Positions 52,267-61,105 of a DNA stretch of 64,000 nucleotides are shown here, piece after piece. The stretch covers positions 754,501 to 818,500 of the forward strand of contig NZ_SRRY01000001.1 of the NCBI RefSeq assembly GCF_004792295.1, in the 5' to 3' direction. Position 1 is the stretch's first letter. Every line of letters begins with the position of its first letter. A program made the translations under genes and the position numbers. The notes beneath the pieces were generated by a model, which was given only the letters and a program-made list of their open reading frames with translations, did not search any database and was not told the origin of the DNA. The DNA is from Pseudoalteromonas sp. MEBiC 03607. Lineage in GTDB: Bacteria; Pseudomonadota; Gammaproteobacteria; Enterobacterales; Alteromonadaceae.

Positions 52267-54123
52267 TTAATCTTCTTTTATCTCTTTATTTTTGCCGTTA
52301 TTAGGGTCTTTTAAAACCGACATCTTTGGAGGCTGTAGCGCAACAATACGCTCACCTACTTGAGGAGCTTTTTCCATGTTGGTTGTGAACGGGCGAATTT
52401 TCACAGGAGAGTCGTCGTCATCTGATTTTTCACCATGCAAAATAAACAGTGGAATTGCTTCGCTGTTTACTTCTTTGTATTGTTCCCAACTAAATTCTTC
52501 TGAAATCCGTGTGGCACTGACTTTGCCACCTTTTGCAATTAGGCTACTCAAGCGAGCATACGCACCATTATCGCCAAACAAAATTTGTCGAGACAAAAAG
52601 GTTGCACTGTCTTTGTTTGCTTTGGCGTGGTTAGTTGAAGAACGTAATGAAAACACATCCTTTTCGTCGAGCAGGTGCGAGAAGTATTGCACGCCTAATG
52701 CGTTGTGATGGCGGTTAGGCGAAAGCGCTAATACGCTGCGAATCGTCGTTAACGGTAAATAACGCTCAGCATGCTCAGATTGTGGGTTACCATAGTAGCA
52801 AGGCAAACCATCCATACGTGCCATTTTACAGTTCTCCCATGCAGGATCAGACAAGTGCACCGGAATATTTTGATCTTTTAAGCCACAGGCAATGGCACGA
52901 GCGACATGGTTTGCACCAATAATCAAAATGGTATTTGGCGCAGGTTGGCGCACTTTTAACAGCTTTGCCAGTGGCGTTGCTGTTAGGCTTTGTAGTACCA
53001 CTGTTACGATAATCACTGTGAATATGAGTGGTACCATTTTTTCTGCATCAGCAATACCGGCTTCAACCATACTTAATGCGAAGACAGAACCTACCGCTGC
53101 GGCTACGATACCGCGCGGTGCAATCCATGACAGCACTAAACGAGACTTAATAGGTAAGTCGGTTCTAAACGTAGATATCGCGATACACGCTGGGCGAGCC
53201 ACAAATAGCACAATAGCTAAGAAAATAAACACATCGCTGTGTAACATCATCAAATCAGATAATTGAAGGCGGGCTGCAAGTAAAATGAATAGCGATGAAA
53301 TTAAAATCATCGATAAATCTTCTTTAAACTCAAGCACTGAATCAATTTCGAGTTCATCTTGGTTGGCAAGCCAAATACCAAATACTGTTACTGCTAGTAA
53401 GCCCGATTCATGGCTTAAGTGATTAGAGACGGTAAAGCTAATAAGTACTAAGGCTAGAATACCAAACTTGTGTAATTCAAATGGCAGCCACTCACGGCGA
53501 ATAAGAAGCGTAGTAAGCCATCCGGCAACTACACCAATTGTCAAACCAACGCCTAAGGTTTTAAATAGCGCGATAATGGTATGGCTAAATACTTCACCCT
53601 GACCAACCAACATAACGGCTTCAAACACCAATACCGCAAATAAAGCCCCAATTGGGTCAATCACGATGCCTTCCCAGCGGAGGATACGGTCGATATCTTG
53701 GGTGGGCCTCATAGAGTTTAAAAGTGGCGCTATGACAGTAGGGCCTGTAACAACTAACACCGCTCCTAAAACAGCAGCAACACGCCAATTAAGCTCTAAA
53801 ATCCAGTAGGCACTGAGACTTATGACCAGGCAGGTCGTGATCATCCCGATTGAACAGAGGTTTCGAACCACTTTACCAATGCCTTTAAGTTCTCGAAAGT
53901 GCAATGTTAATGATCCTTCAAACAGGATCACCGCCACACTTAAAGAGACGACAGGAAATAACAAGTCGCCAAGAAGTGCATCAGGCTCTAGCACACCACT
54001 AAAGGGTCCGAGTAACAAACCTGTTAGTAGTAAAAACAAAATAGCCGGTACACGAAACGCCCACGCTACCCATTGTGCCAATACTGAACACAAGGCGATC
54101 CCTGCTATAAAAATTGCTGACAT
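52267..54123 (-). CDS. CPA1-type cation:proton antiporter with TrkA-N-like domain
   Basis: A 618-residue inner-membrane protein. About twelve hydrophobic segments (1-385) form the sodium/proton exchanger domain; the ion-binding region is marked by TGPTVIAPLL and WEGIVIDPIGALFAV. The C-terminal part holds a nucleotide-binding Rossmann-like domain (TILIIGANHVARAIACGL), which often regulates transport, and a polar tail. It probably exports Na+ or K+ for salt and pH balance, suiting a marine organism. The exchanged ion is not certain. Confidence 0.88.
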   Translation of the reverse strand: MSAIFIAGIALCSVLAQWVAWAFRVPAILFLLLTGLLLGPFSGVLEPDALLGDLLFPVVSLSVAVILFEGSLTLHFRELKGIGKVVRNLCSIGMITTCLVISLSAYWILELNWRVAAVLGAVLVVTGPTVIAPLLNSMRPTQDIDRILRWEGIVIDPIGALFAVLVFEAVMLVGQGEVFSHTIIALFKTLGVGLTIGVVAGWLTTLLIRREWLPFELHKFGILALVLISFTVSNHLSHESGLLAVTVFGIWLANQDELEIDSVLEFKEDLSMILISSLFILLAARLQLSDLMMLHSDVFIFLAIVLFVARPACIAISTFRTDLPIKSRLVLSWIAPRGIVAAAVGSVFALSMVEAGIADAEKMVPLIFTVIIVTVVLQSLTATPLAKLLKVRQPAPNTILIIGANHVARAIACGLKDQNIPVHLSDPAWENCKMARMDGLPCYYGNPQSEHAERYLPLTTIRSVLALSPNRHHNALGVQYFSHLLDEKDVFSLRSSTNHAKANKDSATFLSRQILFGDNGAYARLSSLIAKGGKVSATRISEEFSWEQYKEVNSEAIPLFILHGEKSDDDDSPVKIRPFTTNMEKAPQVGERIVALQPPKMSVLKDPNNGKNKEIKED

Positions 54124-54446
54124 AGAATGAATTATCCTTTAGTTACTACAACTTAAAAATACCAACACCTTAGATAATCGCGTTTCAAGACGATAATTAG
54201 TCGCTGACTTTCCAAATATAATGCTTGCTTATTAAAGCCTACTCACCGTCGTGGATACAAGCAATCTTGTTGCTTCAAATACGATTTTAGTCGTTATTAC
54301 TACTTTTTGGGGGTGTTTTGAAAATAAAACTTAGTTTGGTTCATTAAAAATTATTACATATCAACAAAAGACCTCTAACATACTGTTATTAAATGTGTAT
54401 TTTCTGTGGTTATGGTAAGTATAAGGCTTATGACTACTTTTCGCAC

Positions 54447-54476
54447 TTGATCTCTGCCCCTAATTTCCCGTATTAT
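54447..54476 (+). promoter_or_regulatory. Candidate promoter toward proB
   Basis: TTGATC and TATTAT are separated by 18 bp. Confidence 0.35.
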
Positions 54477-54714
54477 AGTTCGTGTTCAAACAATTTGATA
54501 TCTAAATAGTTATTAGCGATAAGCACATTGTTTTTAGCTTTGATTTCAAAAAATCAGTTGTTTGCGACATTTTTAGTGTTTTATACACTTTGTTTTCAAA
54601 TTAAATAGAAATGAACTTGTGTAGATTCAGCGTACATTTATTACGTGTTGAATATAATTATGGTTCATTATCTGGTCAATGTTTAGCTCCCATCGTGGCA
54701 GCTGAATCTCGGTC

Positions 54715-54754
54715 ATACAATCTACACCCTATCTGCTGGTGTACCAGATTGTAT
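54715..54754 (+). promoter_or_regulatory. Strong hairpin in the proB upstream region
   Basis: ATACAATCT (54715-54723) pairs perfectly with AGATTGTAT (54746-54754). Inside, ACACC pairs with GGTGT, with a 3-nt bulge and a 9-nt loop. No T run follows, so it is not a terminator. Alternative pairings within the loop are possible (CTGG/CCAG). Confidence 0.6.
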
Positions 54755-54760
54755 AGGCTC

Positions 54761-54813
54761 TATGTATGTTGTTATTAATAAAAGCCGCACACAGCTTTTT
54801 ACAGCGATACATA
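54761..54813 (+). promoter_or_regulatory. Nested hairpin in the proB upstream region
   Basis: TATGTAT (54761-54767) pairs with ATACATA (54807-54813), enclosing a second stem AAAAGC/GCTTTT (54780-54785 with 54794-54799) that is followed by T. It begins 6 nt after the preceding hairpin. Confidence 0.45.
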
Positions 54814-55042
54814 AACAACACTTATCTTTTTTATCAACTTATGGTTTATAACCGTTTGGTCTACTGACTGAATAAAAGTTGTGCTATATCTAATCGCAGT
54901 CGTTGCGTGGCATAGTCGTGTGTATAGATAAGTGGTTTGACAAAGTGATAATAGTCAGTGCGTTTAGTGATACTAATCGCGAGTCTTTTTATCAGTGGCA
55001 TAGTGGCACTGAACAGATAGTAAAATGGAAAGTTGAACAGTT

Positions 55043-56143
55043 ATGCAAAAGTTTAAATGGCGACGTATAGTATTAAAAGTTGGTAGCGCATTGATCGCAC
55101 CGGAGCAGGACGGGTGTCGTTCTCGCTACTTACTAACCATTGCACAGTTCATCGTTCGCTGTCGTGCGCAAGGTATCGAAGTAATTTTAGTGTCATCGGG
55201 TTCGGTTGCTGCAGGTTCACACTTGTTTCCAAAGCAAGAAAAGCGCTCAGTGACAATGAAAAAAGCGATGGCAGCAGCCGGTCAAACCGAAATGATGGCA
55301 ATGTGGGATCGCTTCTTTGATTTCCCATCTGCGCAAATTTTATTAACACACGGTGACTTACGTGACCGTGAGCGTTATACCAGTATACGTGAAACAGTAT
55401 TTACTTTACTGGAGCACGGTGTATTACCTATTATCAATGAAAATGACACGGTAACAACCGATGATCTTAAAGTGGGTGATAACGACAACTTATCAGCCAT
55501 GGTTGCTGCTGCGGCAGATGCTGATGCGTTAATGATTTTTTCAGATGTAGACGGTCTTTATAATAAAAATCCTAATTTACATGAAGATGCGGTACTACTT
55601 CCGGAAATCGAAAGCATTGATGAATCGATTTATGCAATGGCAGGCTGTGCTACAAGCGCAGTAGGTACAGGTGGTATGAAAACGAAAATTGAAGCGGCAG
55701 AAAAAGCGACTTCACACGGTATTACTACCTTTATCTTGAATGGTTTCAAAGAAGAAACATTTAATCGATTATTAGAGGGTGACAACCCAGGTACAATCTT
55801 CACACCTTATGAAAAGCCAATGCAAGAAGCTGTGCACTGGATGACACACACTGCAAATGAGCAGGGTGAGGTTGTTGTTGAAGGCTCAATTGACGAGTCA
55901 ACCGAAGATGGTTGTATTCGCAGCGATGAGATCGTTGCAGTACATGGAGAATTTGGCGTAGGCGATACTATTTTAGTCCGCAGTGATGATGGTACGCGTC
56001 TAGCAAAAGCGACAGCGAATTACAGTAGCTGTTTATTGAATTTTATTGCTGACAACGAGCAAAGTGAATTTAGCGAAAAGATGCAAGATTCAATCGGCCC
56101 AGTTGTTTCAGAAAAAGATATCGCATTATTGGAGAAGTCATGA
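55043..56143 (+). CDS. proB: Glutamate 5-kinase
   Basis: A 366-residue amino-acid kinase that phosphorylates glutamate, the first and feedback-controlled step of proline synthesis. Motifs are VLKVGSALI, ILVSSGSVAAG, INENDTVTTDDLKVGDNDNLSA and GTGGMKTKIEAA. A C-terminal PUA domain (about 275-350) is present. The start codon is preceded by GGAAAGTTGAACAG. The stop overlaps the proA start by 4 nt (ATGA). Confidence 0.97.
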   Translation: MQKFKWRRIVLKVGSALIAPEQDGCRSRYLLTIAQFIVRCRAQGIEVILVSSGSVAAGSHLFPKQEKRSVTMKKAMAAAGQTEMMAMWDRFFDFPSAQILLTHGDLRDRERYTSIRETVFTLLEHGVLPIINENDTVTTDDLKVGDNDNLSAMVAAAADADALMIFSDVDGLYNKNPNLHEDAVLLPEIESIDESIYAMAGCATSAVGTGGMKTKIEAAEKATSHGITTFILNGFKEETFNRLLEGDNPGTIFTPYEKPMQEAVHWMTHTANEQGEVVVEGSIDESTEDGCIRSDEIVAVHGEFGVGDTILVRSDDGTRLAKATANYSSCLLNFIADNEQSEFSEKMQDSIGPVVSEKDIALLEKS

Positions 56144-57387
56144 GTTTAATTACGGATATTTCGAGTCAAGCAGCTAAAGCGGCTACGCAGTTAGCCCTGC
56201 TTGATACTGCTACTAAGAATCAAGTTTTAACTGAGATGGCAGAGGCGCTACGTGAAAGCAAAGCCTTTATCATCAAAGAAAACGAAAGTGATTTAGCGGC
56301 AGCGCGTGATAATAACCTTGCTGCAGCTATGATTGACCGTTTAACGCTTAATGATGAGCGCATTGAGGCAATGGCTGAAGGTATTGAAGTAATTGTAAGC
56401 CTTGATGATCCAGTTGGTCAGTTGCGTGAAATTTCAGAGCGTCCTAATGGTATTAAGATCAGTAAGATGCGTGTACCACTTGGTGTTGTGTGTATGATCT
56501 ATGAAGCACGCCCAAATGTGACGGCTGATGCGGGTGCATTATGCTTTAAATCAGGTAATGGTGTTATTTTACGTGGTGGTAAAGAAGCACTTCGTAGCTC
56601 GCAAGCTATTGCAAGTGTGATGCACAAAGTACTTGAAAAGCACGGTTTACCAGCAGCGTTAATTTCGGTGATCCCAGATCCAGACCGTGGCTTATTGATG
56701 GAACTGATGCAACAGCGCGACACTATTGACTTAATCATTCCGCGTGGTGGTGAAGGTTTAATTAATTTTGTAACGGAAAACAGCACCATTCCAGTAATTC
56801 AGCACTTTAAAGGTGTATGCCACCTTTATGTAGATAAAGATGCTGACCTGAATGTAGCAATCAATTTACTATTGAATGGTAAAACTCAGCGTACTGGTGT
56901 GTGTAATGCTCTAGAAGGCTTAGTGGTACACCAAGATATCGCCGATGAGTTTTTAAATCTGTGTGCTGTTGTTCTTCGTCAAGAAGGCGTTAAAGTAAAT
57001 GCAGATGCGAAAGCTGCCGAGTACTTTGATAATGCAACAGTACTTGCTGACGACGAGTTTGGTGAAGAGTACTTAGATCTAGAAATCGCAATCAAGGTGG
57101 TACCTGACTTTGCCGGTGCTATTGATCATATTGCTAAGTTTGGTTCAAACCATACCGAAGTGATTTGTACTAAAGACAAAGCCGCTGCAGAGCTATTCCA
57201 ACGTAGTGTAGATGCATCTGTGGTAATGGTTAATGCGTCATCGCGTTTTTCTGATGGGTCACAGTTAGGTTTAGGTGCTGAGATTGGCATTGCGACAACG
57301 AAGCTACATGCTTATGGTCCAATGGGTCTTGAGTCACTTACAACTGAAAAATATTTAGTGAATGGCGAAGGTCAAATTCGTGAGTAA
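56140..57387 (+). CDS. proA: Glutamate-5-semialdehyde dehydrogenase (gamma-glutamyl phosphate reductase)
   Basis: A 415-residue NADPH-dependent reductase, second step of proline synthesis, which also supports osmotic adaptation. The block VPLGVVCMIYEARPNVTADAGALC and the active-site region GKTQRTGVCNALEGL with its cysteine are typical. It overlaps proB by 4 nt, indicating coupled translation and possible substrate channelling. Confidence 0.97.
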   Translation: MSLITDISSQAAKAATQLALLDTATKNQVLTEMAEALRESKAFIIKENESDLAAARDNNLAAAMIDRLTLNDERIEAMAEGIEVIVSLDDPVGQLREISERPNGIKISKMRVPLGVVCMIYEARPNVTADAGALCFKSGNGVILRGGKEALRSSQAIASVMHKVLEKHGLPAALISVIPDPDRGLLMELMQQRDTIDLIIPRGGEGLINFVTENSTIPVIQHFKGVCHLYVDKDADLNVAINLLLNGKTQRTGVCNALEGLVVHQDIADEFLNLCAVVLRQEGVKVNADAKAAEYFDNATVLADDEFGEEYLDLEIAIKVVPDFAGAIDHIAKFGSNHTEVICTKDKAAAELFQRSVDASVVMVNASSRFSDGSQLGLGAEIGIATTKLHAYGPMGLESLTTEKYLVNGEGQIRE

Positions 57388-57407
57388 TCACTAAAGAATA
57401 ATTGTTT

Positions 57408-57435
57408 AAAAAGCCGGGCTTTGCTCGGTTTTTTT
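57408..57435 (+). terminator. Terminator of proBA
   Basis: A stem (CCGGGC/GCTCGG plus flanking A/T pairs, one bulged G) followed by a T7 run. Confidence 0.8.
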
Positions 57436-57543
57436 GTGTCTGATATAAAACGAAGACGATAGAAAGACTAATAGAATTGCTTTAACTTAGAATGTATTGT
57501 TTTTATTAAGTATTCGGCAGATTGCCTAAAAGAGGTAGGAAAG

Positions 57544-57619
57544 TGGTGGAGCTAAGCAGGATCGAACTGCTGACCTCCTGCGTGCAAGGCAGGCGCTCTC
57601 CCAGCTGAGCTATAGCCCC
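57544..57619 (-). tRNA. tRNA-Ala(TGC)
   Basis: A 76-nt cloverleaf on the minus strand with the acceptor stem GGGGCTA/TAGCTCC and an encoded CCA end. The anticodon loop CTTGCAC lies between CCTGC and GCAGG, giving anticodon TGC. The TTCGATC T-loop and AGCTGGGAGAG D-loop are standard. It stands alone, outside any rRNA operon in this window, and no integrase or duplicated 3' end suggests an attachment site. Confidence 0.97.
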
Positions 57620-57785
57620 ACATTCCTAAAATACAGGATGCTTAAGTCTTGCGTCTCAAGCGGGGTGAACTTTAATTATTTTTATCTTTTTGGTCAAGTA
57701 TTTTTTTTAAATTGATCGAATTTTTACTCTGAAGTTTTATTTTTGCTAGACTAGAGCCCATTCACTGTACAAGGCTTATCCAATA

Positions 57786-58172
57786 ATGAAAAAAATAGCA
57801 TGGCTTTTACTTGCATTACTTGCTGGTTGCGCAAGCCAAGAGGAGGCCCCGCCTTTTGAAATTAATAATAAACAGTTTTACGAAAAAAATGACGACCAAG
57901 GCAATAAAATTTTTGCCTATGTAGTGTCAGTTAAGGCGCAAGGAAGACGTCCAATCAACCTTGATAAGCCAATGACACGTAGTCAGTTTAAAGACTTTGC
58001 TGAGCAAGAAGTATTTGAAGAGTCGAGCAACTTAAAACTCATGCTCGAAGATCAAGCGGTCGAATTATTAAATGAAGAACTTAAAGCACGACAATACTGC
58101 GACGATAAACACATTATTGACGAAGTATTGTGGCGTGATTTAAGTGTGCAATTACGAGGACGTTGTTTGTAA
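57786..58172 (+). CDS. Small lipoprotein of unknown function
   Basis: A 128-residue protein with a lipoprotein signal (LLALLAGC, lipobox Cys15). The mature part is charged and mostly helical and contains two more cysteines near the C-terminus (QYCDDK and GRCL) that might form a disulfide in the periplasm. I do not recognise the family. The next gene starts immediately after its stop codon, suggesting co-transcription. Confidence 0.7.
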   Translation: MKKIAWLLLALLAGCASQEEAPPFEINNKQFYEKNDDQGNKIFAYVVSVKAQGRRPINLDKPMTRSQFKDFAEQEVFEESSNLKLMLEDQAVELLNEELKARQYCDDKHIIDEVLWRDLSVQLRGRCL

Positions 58173-58673
58173 ATGTATGCAGATAAGAGCAAGTTGGCAG
58201 CTACGCTAGCTCAGTTAGATATCAATTATGAGGTGATTGAGCATCCACCATTGCACGGCAGCTTAGATGCCGACAAATTTATGCTCGATAGACCGGGCAC
58301 ACGATTAAAAAACCTGTTTTTACGAGATAACGAAGGCAAGCGCCACTTTTTAGTGATCACCGCTCACGATAAGCAGCTTGACTTAAAAGCTATTGCTCAG
58401 CAGCAAGGGCTATCGCGCTTAGGATTTGCATCTGATGAGCGATTAGCGCGTTATCTTAAAGTGCCACCGGGCTGTGTTTCTATGCTGGCACTTTTAAACG
58501 ATAAGCAAAATAATGTTACCCTTTGGCTAGACCAAGAAATTTGGTTTAACGAGCTTTTTCATTGTCATCCTTTTGAAAATACGGCTACATGGCTGATGAA
58601 AAAAGAGGACTTAGAGCTATTTTTTGAAAGTACCGGCCATCAACCGCGTATTGTATTTCTACCTGCCAAATAA
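58173..58673 (+). CDS. ProX/YbaK-type aminoacyl-tRNA deacylase
   Basis: A 166-residue protein of the YbaK/ProXp editing superfamily, which removes wrong amino acids (Ala or Cys) from tRNA-Pro or related tRNAs. The landmarks are IEHPPLHGSLDADKF, the block TRLKNLFLRDNEGKRHFLVI with the key lysine, and LARYLKVPPGCVSMLAL. It most resembles free-standing ProX (PrdX-like) proteins. The start lies directly behind the stop of the lipoprotein gene. Its last 34 bp overlap the end of the opposing MFS gene. Confidence 0.85.
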   Translation: MYADKSKLAATLAQLDINYEVIEHPPLHGSLDADKFMLDRPGTRLKNLFLRDNEGKRHFLVITAHDKQLDLKAIAQQQGLSRLGFASDERLARYLKVPPGCVSMLALLNDKQNNVTLWLDQEIWFNELFHCHPFENTATWLMKKEDLELFFESTGHQPRIVFLPAK

Positions 58674-59776
58674 ACTAAGCTTAAACCTACTAAGCAAACT
58701 AAAAGTAGCACGGTCATAAAAGCAATTTGGCCGTGTTGCTGATACACCAGCCCTGGCAATAATGAGCCCAGTGCGCCACCACTGTAATAAAACGAAACAT
58801 ACCCTCCATTGGTTACACTTGCAGGAGCGTTGCTGATTTTATTAACCAGTGGGGCTGCACTTGAGTGGATCACAAACATTGCGCCGCAAAAACCAGTAAA
58901 AGCAATAACAAAAAGTACTAATTGTTGGCTCATTAAAAGCACCATCGTCAGGCTATAAAAGACAAATACCCATGTTAGTAAGCGCCAAGGAGTTGATGAC
59001 TTTCGTAACAGCCAAGGGGTAGCTATAGAGGCAAGTGCTCCCAATAAATAGCCACTGTAAACCAGACCAATATCTCGAGTATTAGTGATAGCAAAGCTAT
59101 CTTGTAAGATGAATGGCAAATAATTTAACAGCGCCGCAAAGCAAAAGAACATACAAAAAACGGCTCCGTAGAGCTTTAGCACAAGTGGATCTTTTAATTG
59201 TTTCAGATATAGCAGTGGTGACTGTGCTGCATGAATTGTGGCAGTTTTGCTTGATTTAGGAATAACGACAGCAAACAGTATTAATCCTACCGCAATCACA
59301 TAATAAAAACTTTGCCAGCTTAAAAAGTCAGTGAATAAGGCAGCAAGCATACGACCAAAGTATCCACCGACAATGGTACTGCCAATATAAAGAGTCATAT
59401 TACGTTGTAATTGGTCAGCCTGATAAGTTACACCAATATAACTGGTCATGGCTGTGAGCGCAGCAGGCAGGGTGATCCCTTGAATAAAGCGTACCAGCAA
59501 CAGCAGCTCAAAGCTTGGTGCTAAAGTAAAAGCAACGCAGCTTATAGCCAACACAAACATGGCAATCTTTAAAATTGTTAGCGGGTTTCGCTTAGCTAAA
59601 AATAAGCCATACACCAAAGGAGCAATGGCTAGTGGCAGCATAGTCGCGGTCATTAAGCTACCAGCAGTAGCTGGCGAGACAGAAAAATGACTAGCAAATA
59701 ATCCAAGTAACGGTTGTGGGGCGTATAAAACAAAGAAAATAAATACAGAGCAAAGTAACAAATGTCGCAGCTGCAT
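58640..59776 (-). CDS. MFS transporter (YnfM-like)
   Basis: A 378-residue inner-membrane carrier with twelve hydrophobic segments and the usual split into two six-helix halves. The motif-like sequences YGLFLAKRNPLTIL and RFIQGITLPAALTAMTSYI fit the arabinose/drug efflux-like MFS group that contains YnfM. The substrate is unknown. The 3' end overlaps the ProX-like gene by 34 bp in convergent orientation. Confidence 0.85.
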   Translation of the reverse strand: MQLRHLLLCSVFIFFVLYAPQPLLGLFASHFSVSPATAGSLMTATMLPLAIAPLVYGLFLAKRNPLTILKIAMFVLAISCVAFTLAPSFELLLLVRFIQGITLPAALTAMTSYIGVTYQADQLQRNMTLYIGSTIVGGYFGRMLAALFTDFLSWQSFYYVIAVGLILFAVVIPKSSKTATIHAAQSPLLYLKQLKDPLVLKLYGAVFCMFFCFAALLNYLPFILQDSFAITNTRDIGLVYSGYLLGALASIATPWLLRKSSTPWRLLTWVFVFYSLTMVLLMSQQLVLFVIAFTGFCGAMFVIHSSAAPLVNKISNAPASVTNGGYVSFYYSGGALGSLLPGLVYQQHGQIAFMTVLLLVCLVGLSLVYLAGRNTIRG

Positions 59777-60008
59777 TTTTAGCTCCCAAGAGGAAAAGCT
59801 TTAGCTTATAGGGTACAGCTTTTTTTACAAGTTCAAAGACGACTAAAATGATAAATCTTGCGTTAAATCAATATGTCATGATTTCATCGCATGTTAATCT
59901 CACAGCAATATACTCGATTGCAGTGAATCATCTAAGCTGAACACTGTTATTTGTTCGTATTGCTGATTAAAATAACCCTAATTAGGCATTTTTATATGGA
60001 ATTTAGTC

Positions 60009-60548
60009 ATGGGTTCATTACAAGATCAATTACTTAAAGCAGGGTTAACAACGTCACATCAAGCTAAGGTGGCTAAAACTGAAAAGCGTAAGCAGCAAAA
60101 GAAGAAGAAAAAAGGTGCTACGAGCAACCCAAGTGATTTACAAAAGCATATTGAACAAACAAAGCTTGAGCAGCAGAAAAAAGCCGACGAGCTTAATAAA
60201 GCACGTTTAGAAGAGCAAAAACAGCGTGAGCAAGTGGCTCGCGTAAAGCAGATTTTAGAGCACCACAATCAAGATGAAATTCGTGGTGATCGCACCTTTA
60301 ACTTCACTTATCAAAATAAAGTGAAGGAGCTAGAGGTAAATGAAAAAACACAAAAAGCCCTTGCAGGAGGCCGTTTGGCAATTTGTGTTTTAGAAGGCCA
60401 ATTTTTTGTACTGGAAGACGAACCAGCACGAAAAGTCGCTGAAGTTAGCGAAGACTACATAGTGTTCCATGTTGAGCCTGAAGATAAGCAGAAAGATGAA
60501 GATGATCCGTATGCTGATTTTGAAGTACCTGATGATTTGATCTGGTAG
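60009..60548 (+). CDS. DUF2058 family protein (YaiL-like)
   Basis: A 179-residue protein. It starts SLQDQLLKAGL and has a very basic stretch (KRKQQKKKKKG), a long charged coiled coil (about 45-90), a small folded part (TFNFTYQNKVKELEV; LAICVLEGQFFVLED) and an acidic tail. This fits DUF2058/YaiL, annotated as a nucleic-acid-associated protein of unknown function. The basic N-terminus and coiled coil suggest RNA or DNA contact. It stands alone. Confidence 0.82.
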   Translation: MGSLQDQLLKAGLTTSHQAKVAKTEKRKQQKKKKKGATSNPSDLQKHIEQTKLEQQKKADELNKARLEEQKQREQVARVKQILEHHNQDEIRGDRTFNFTYQNKVKELEVNEKTQKALAGGRLAICVLEGQFFVLEDEPARKVAEVSEDYIVFHVEPEDKQKDEDDPYADFEVPDDLIW

Positions 60549-60653
60549 TTATCTCATACCGGCCACCATTACAATTTTCGGGTGCAATATTGTTAAATCA
60601 TGGTCTACACTAAAGAAAATGTTTAATAACCCGTCAAAAAAGAGAAGACTAAT

Positions 60654-60977
60654 ATGAGCAAGATTACAAAAGTTTTATGTGGGGCTGGCATTGCAATGGC
60701 TGCAAGCCTATCTTTTAACACAATGGCAGCAGATGGTGCAGCACTTTACACAGCTAAGCTATGTCAAACATGTCATGGTGCAGAAGGTAAAGCACCTATC
60801 ATGCCTCAGTACCCTAAATTAAATGGCCAAAATAAAGAGTACTTACTAGCACAAATGAAAGACATCAAGTCAGGTGCACGTAGTAACGGTATGGCTGCGG
60901 CAATGAAAGCAATGGTTGCAAACGTATCTGAAGAAGAAATGGCTGCAATTGCTGATTATTTATCGCAAGTAAAATAA
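60654..60977 (+). CDS. Periplasmic class I cytochrome c
   Basis: A 107-residue exported cytochrome. A signal peptide (to about residue 25, TMA-AD) leads to one haem-binding motif CQTCH (Cys37, Cys40, His41); a Met in the second half (SNGMAAAM region) is the likely sixth ligand. It resembles small diffusible c5/c553-type electron carriers that link respiratory complexes. It has a strong terminator and is not next to an oxidase gene in this window. Confidence 0.92.
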   Translation: MSKITKVLCGAGIAMAASLSFNTMAADGAALYTAKLCQTCHGAEGKAPIMPQYPKLNGQNKEYLLAQMKDIKSGARSNGMAAAMKAMVANVSEEEMAAIADYLSQVK

Positions 60978-60993
60978 ACGCCACTTTAGCAAG

Positions 60994-61024
60994 AAAAGGC
61001 CACATCTGTAGATGTGGCCTTTTT
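60994..61024 (+). terminator. Terminator of the cytochrome c gene
   Basis: A perfect 13-bp stem (AAAAGGCCACATC/GATGTGGCCTTTT) with a 4-nt loop and T run. Confidence 0.94.
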
Positions 61025-61105
61025 GTATCAGCTATTGATCATCGATTAATAGTGTTTTAGACTTCTATACATCTATTTGTGCTTGTCACATATACAAGGT
61101 TTCCC

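Larger units (their letters stand above)
54124..55042. other. 919-bp gene-free region between the antiporter gene and proB
   Basis: No convincing gene is present on either strand. It holds the divergent upstream sequence of the antiporter gene, a candidate promoter toward proB (54447-54476) and two hairpin-forming segments (54715-54754 and 54761-54813). A TTGACA at 54937 has no good -10 at normal spacing. If transcription of proB starts at the candidate promoter, its leader would be over 500 nt, unusually long. Confidence 0.6.

Noticed and set aside
54611-54778. A 55-codon open frame in the gap before proB.
   Set aside because: No ribosome binding site, an odd Cys/Tyr-rich composition, and it runs across the strong hairpins; probably chance.
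57544-57619. tRNA-Ala as a possible integration site for a mobile element.
   Set aside because: No integrase gene, no repeated tRNA 3' end and no compositional change nearby.
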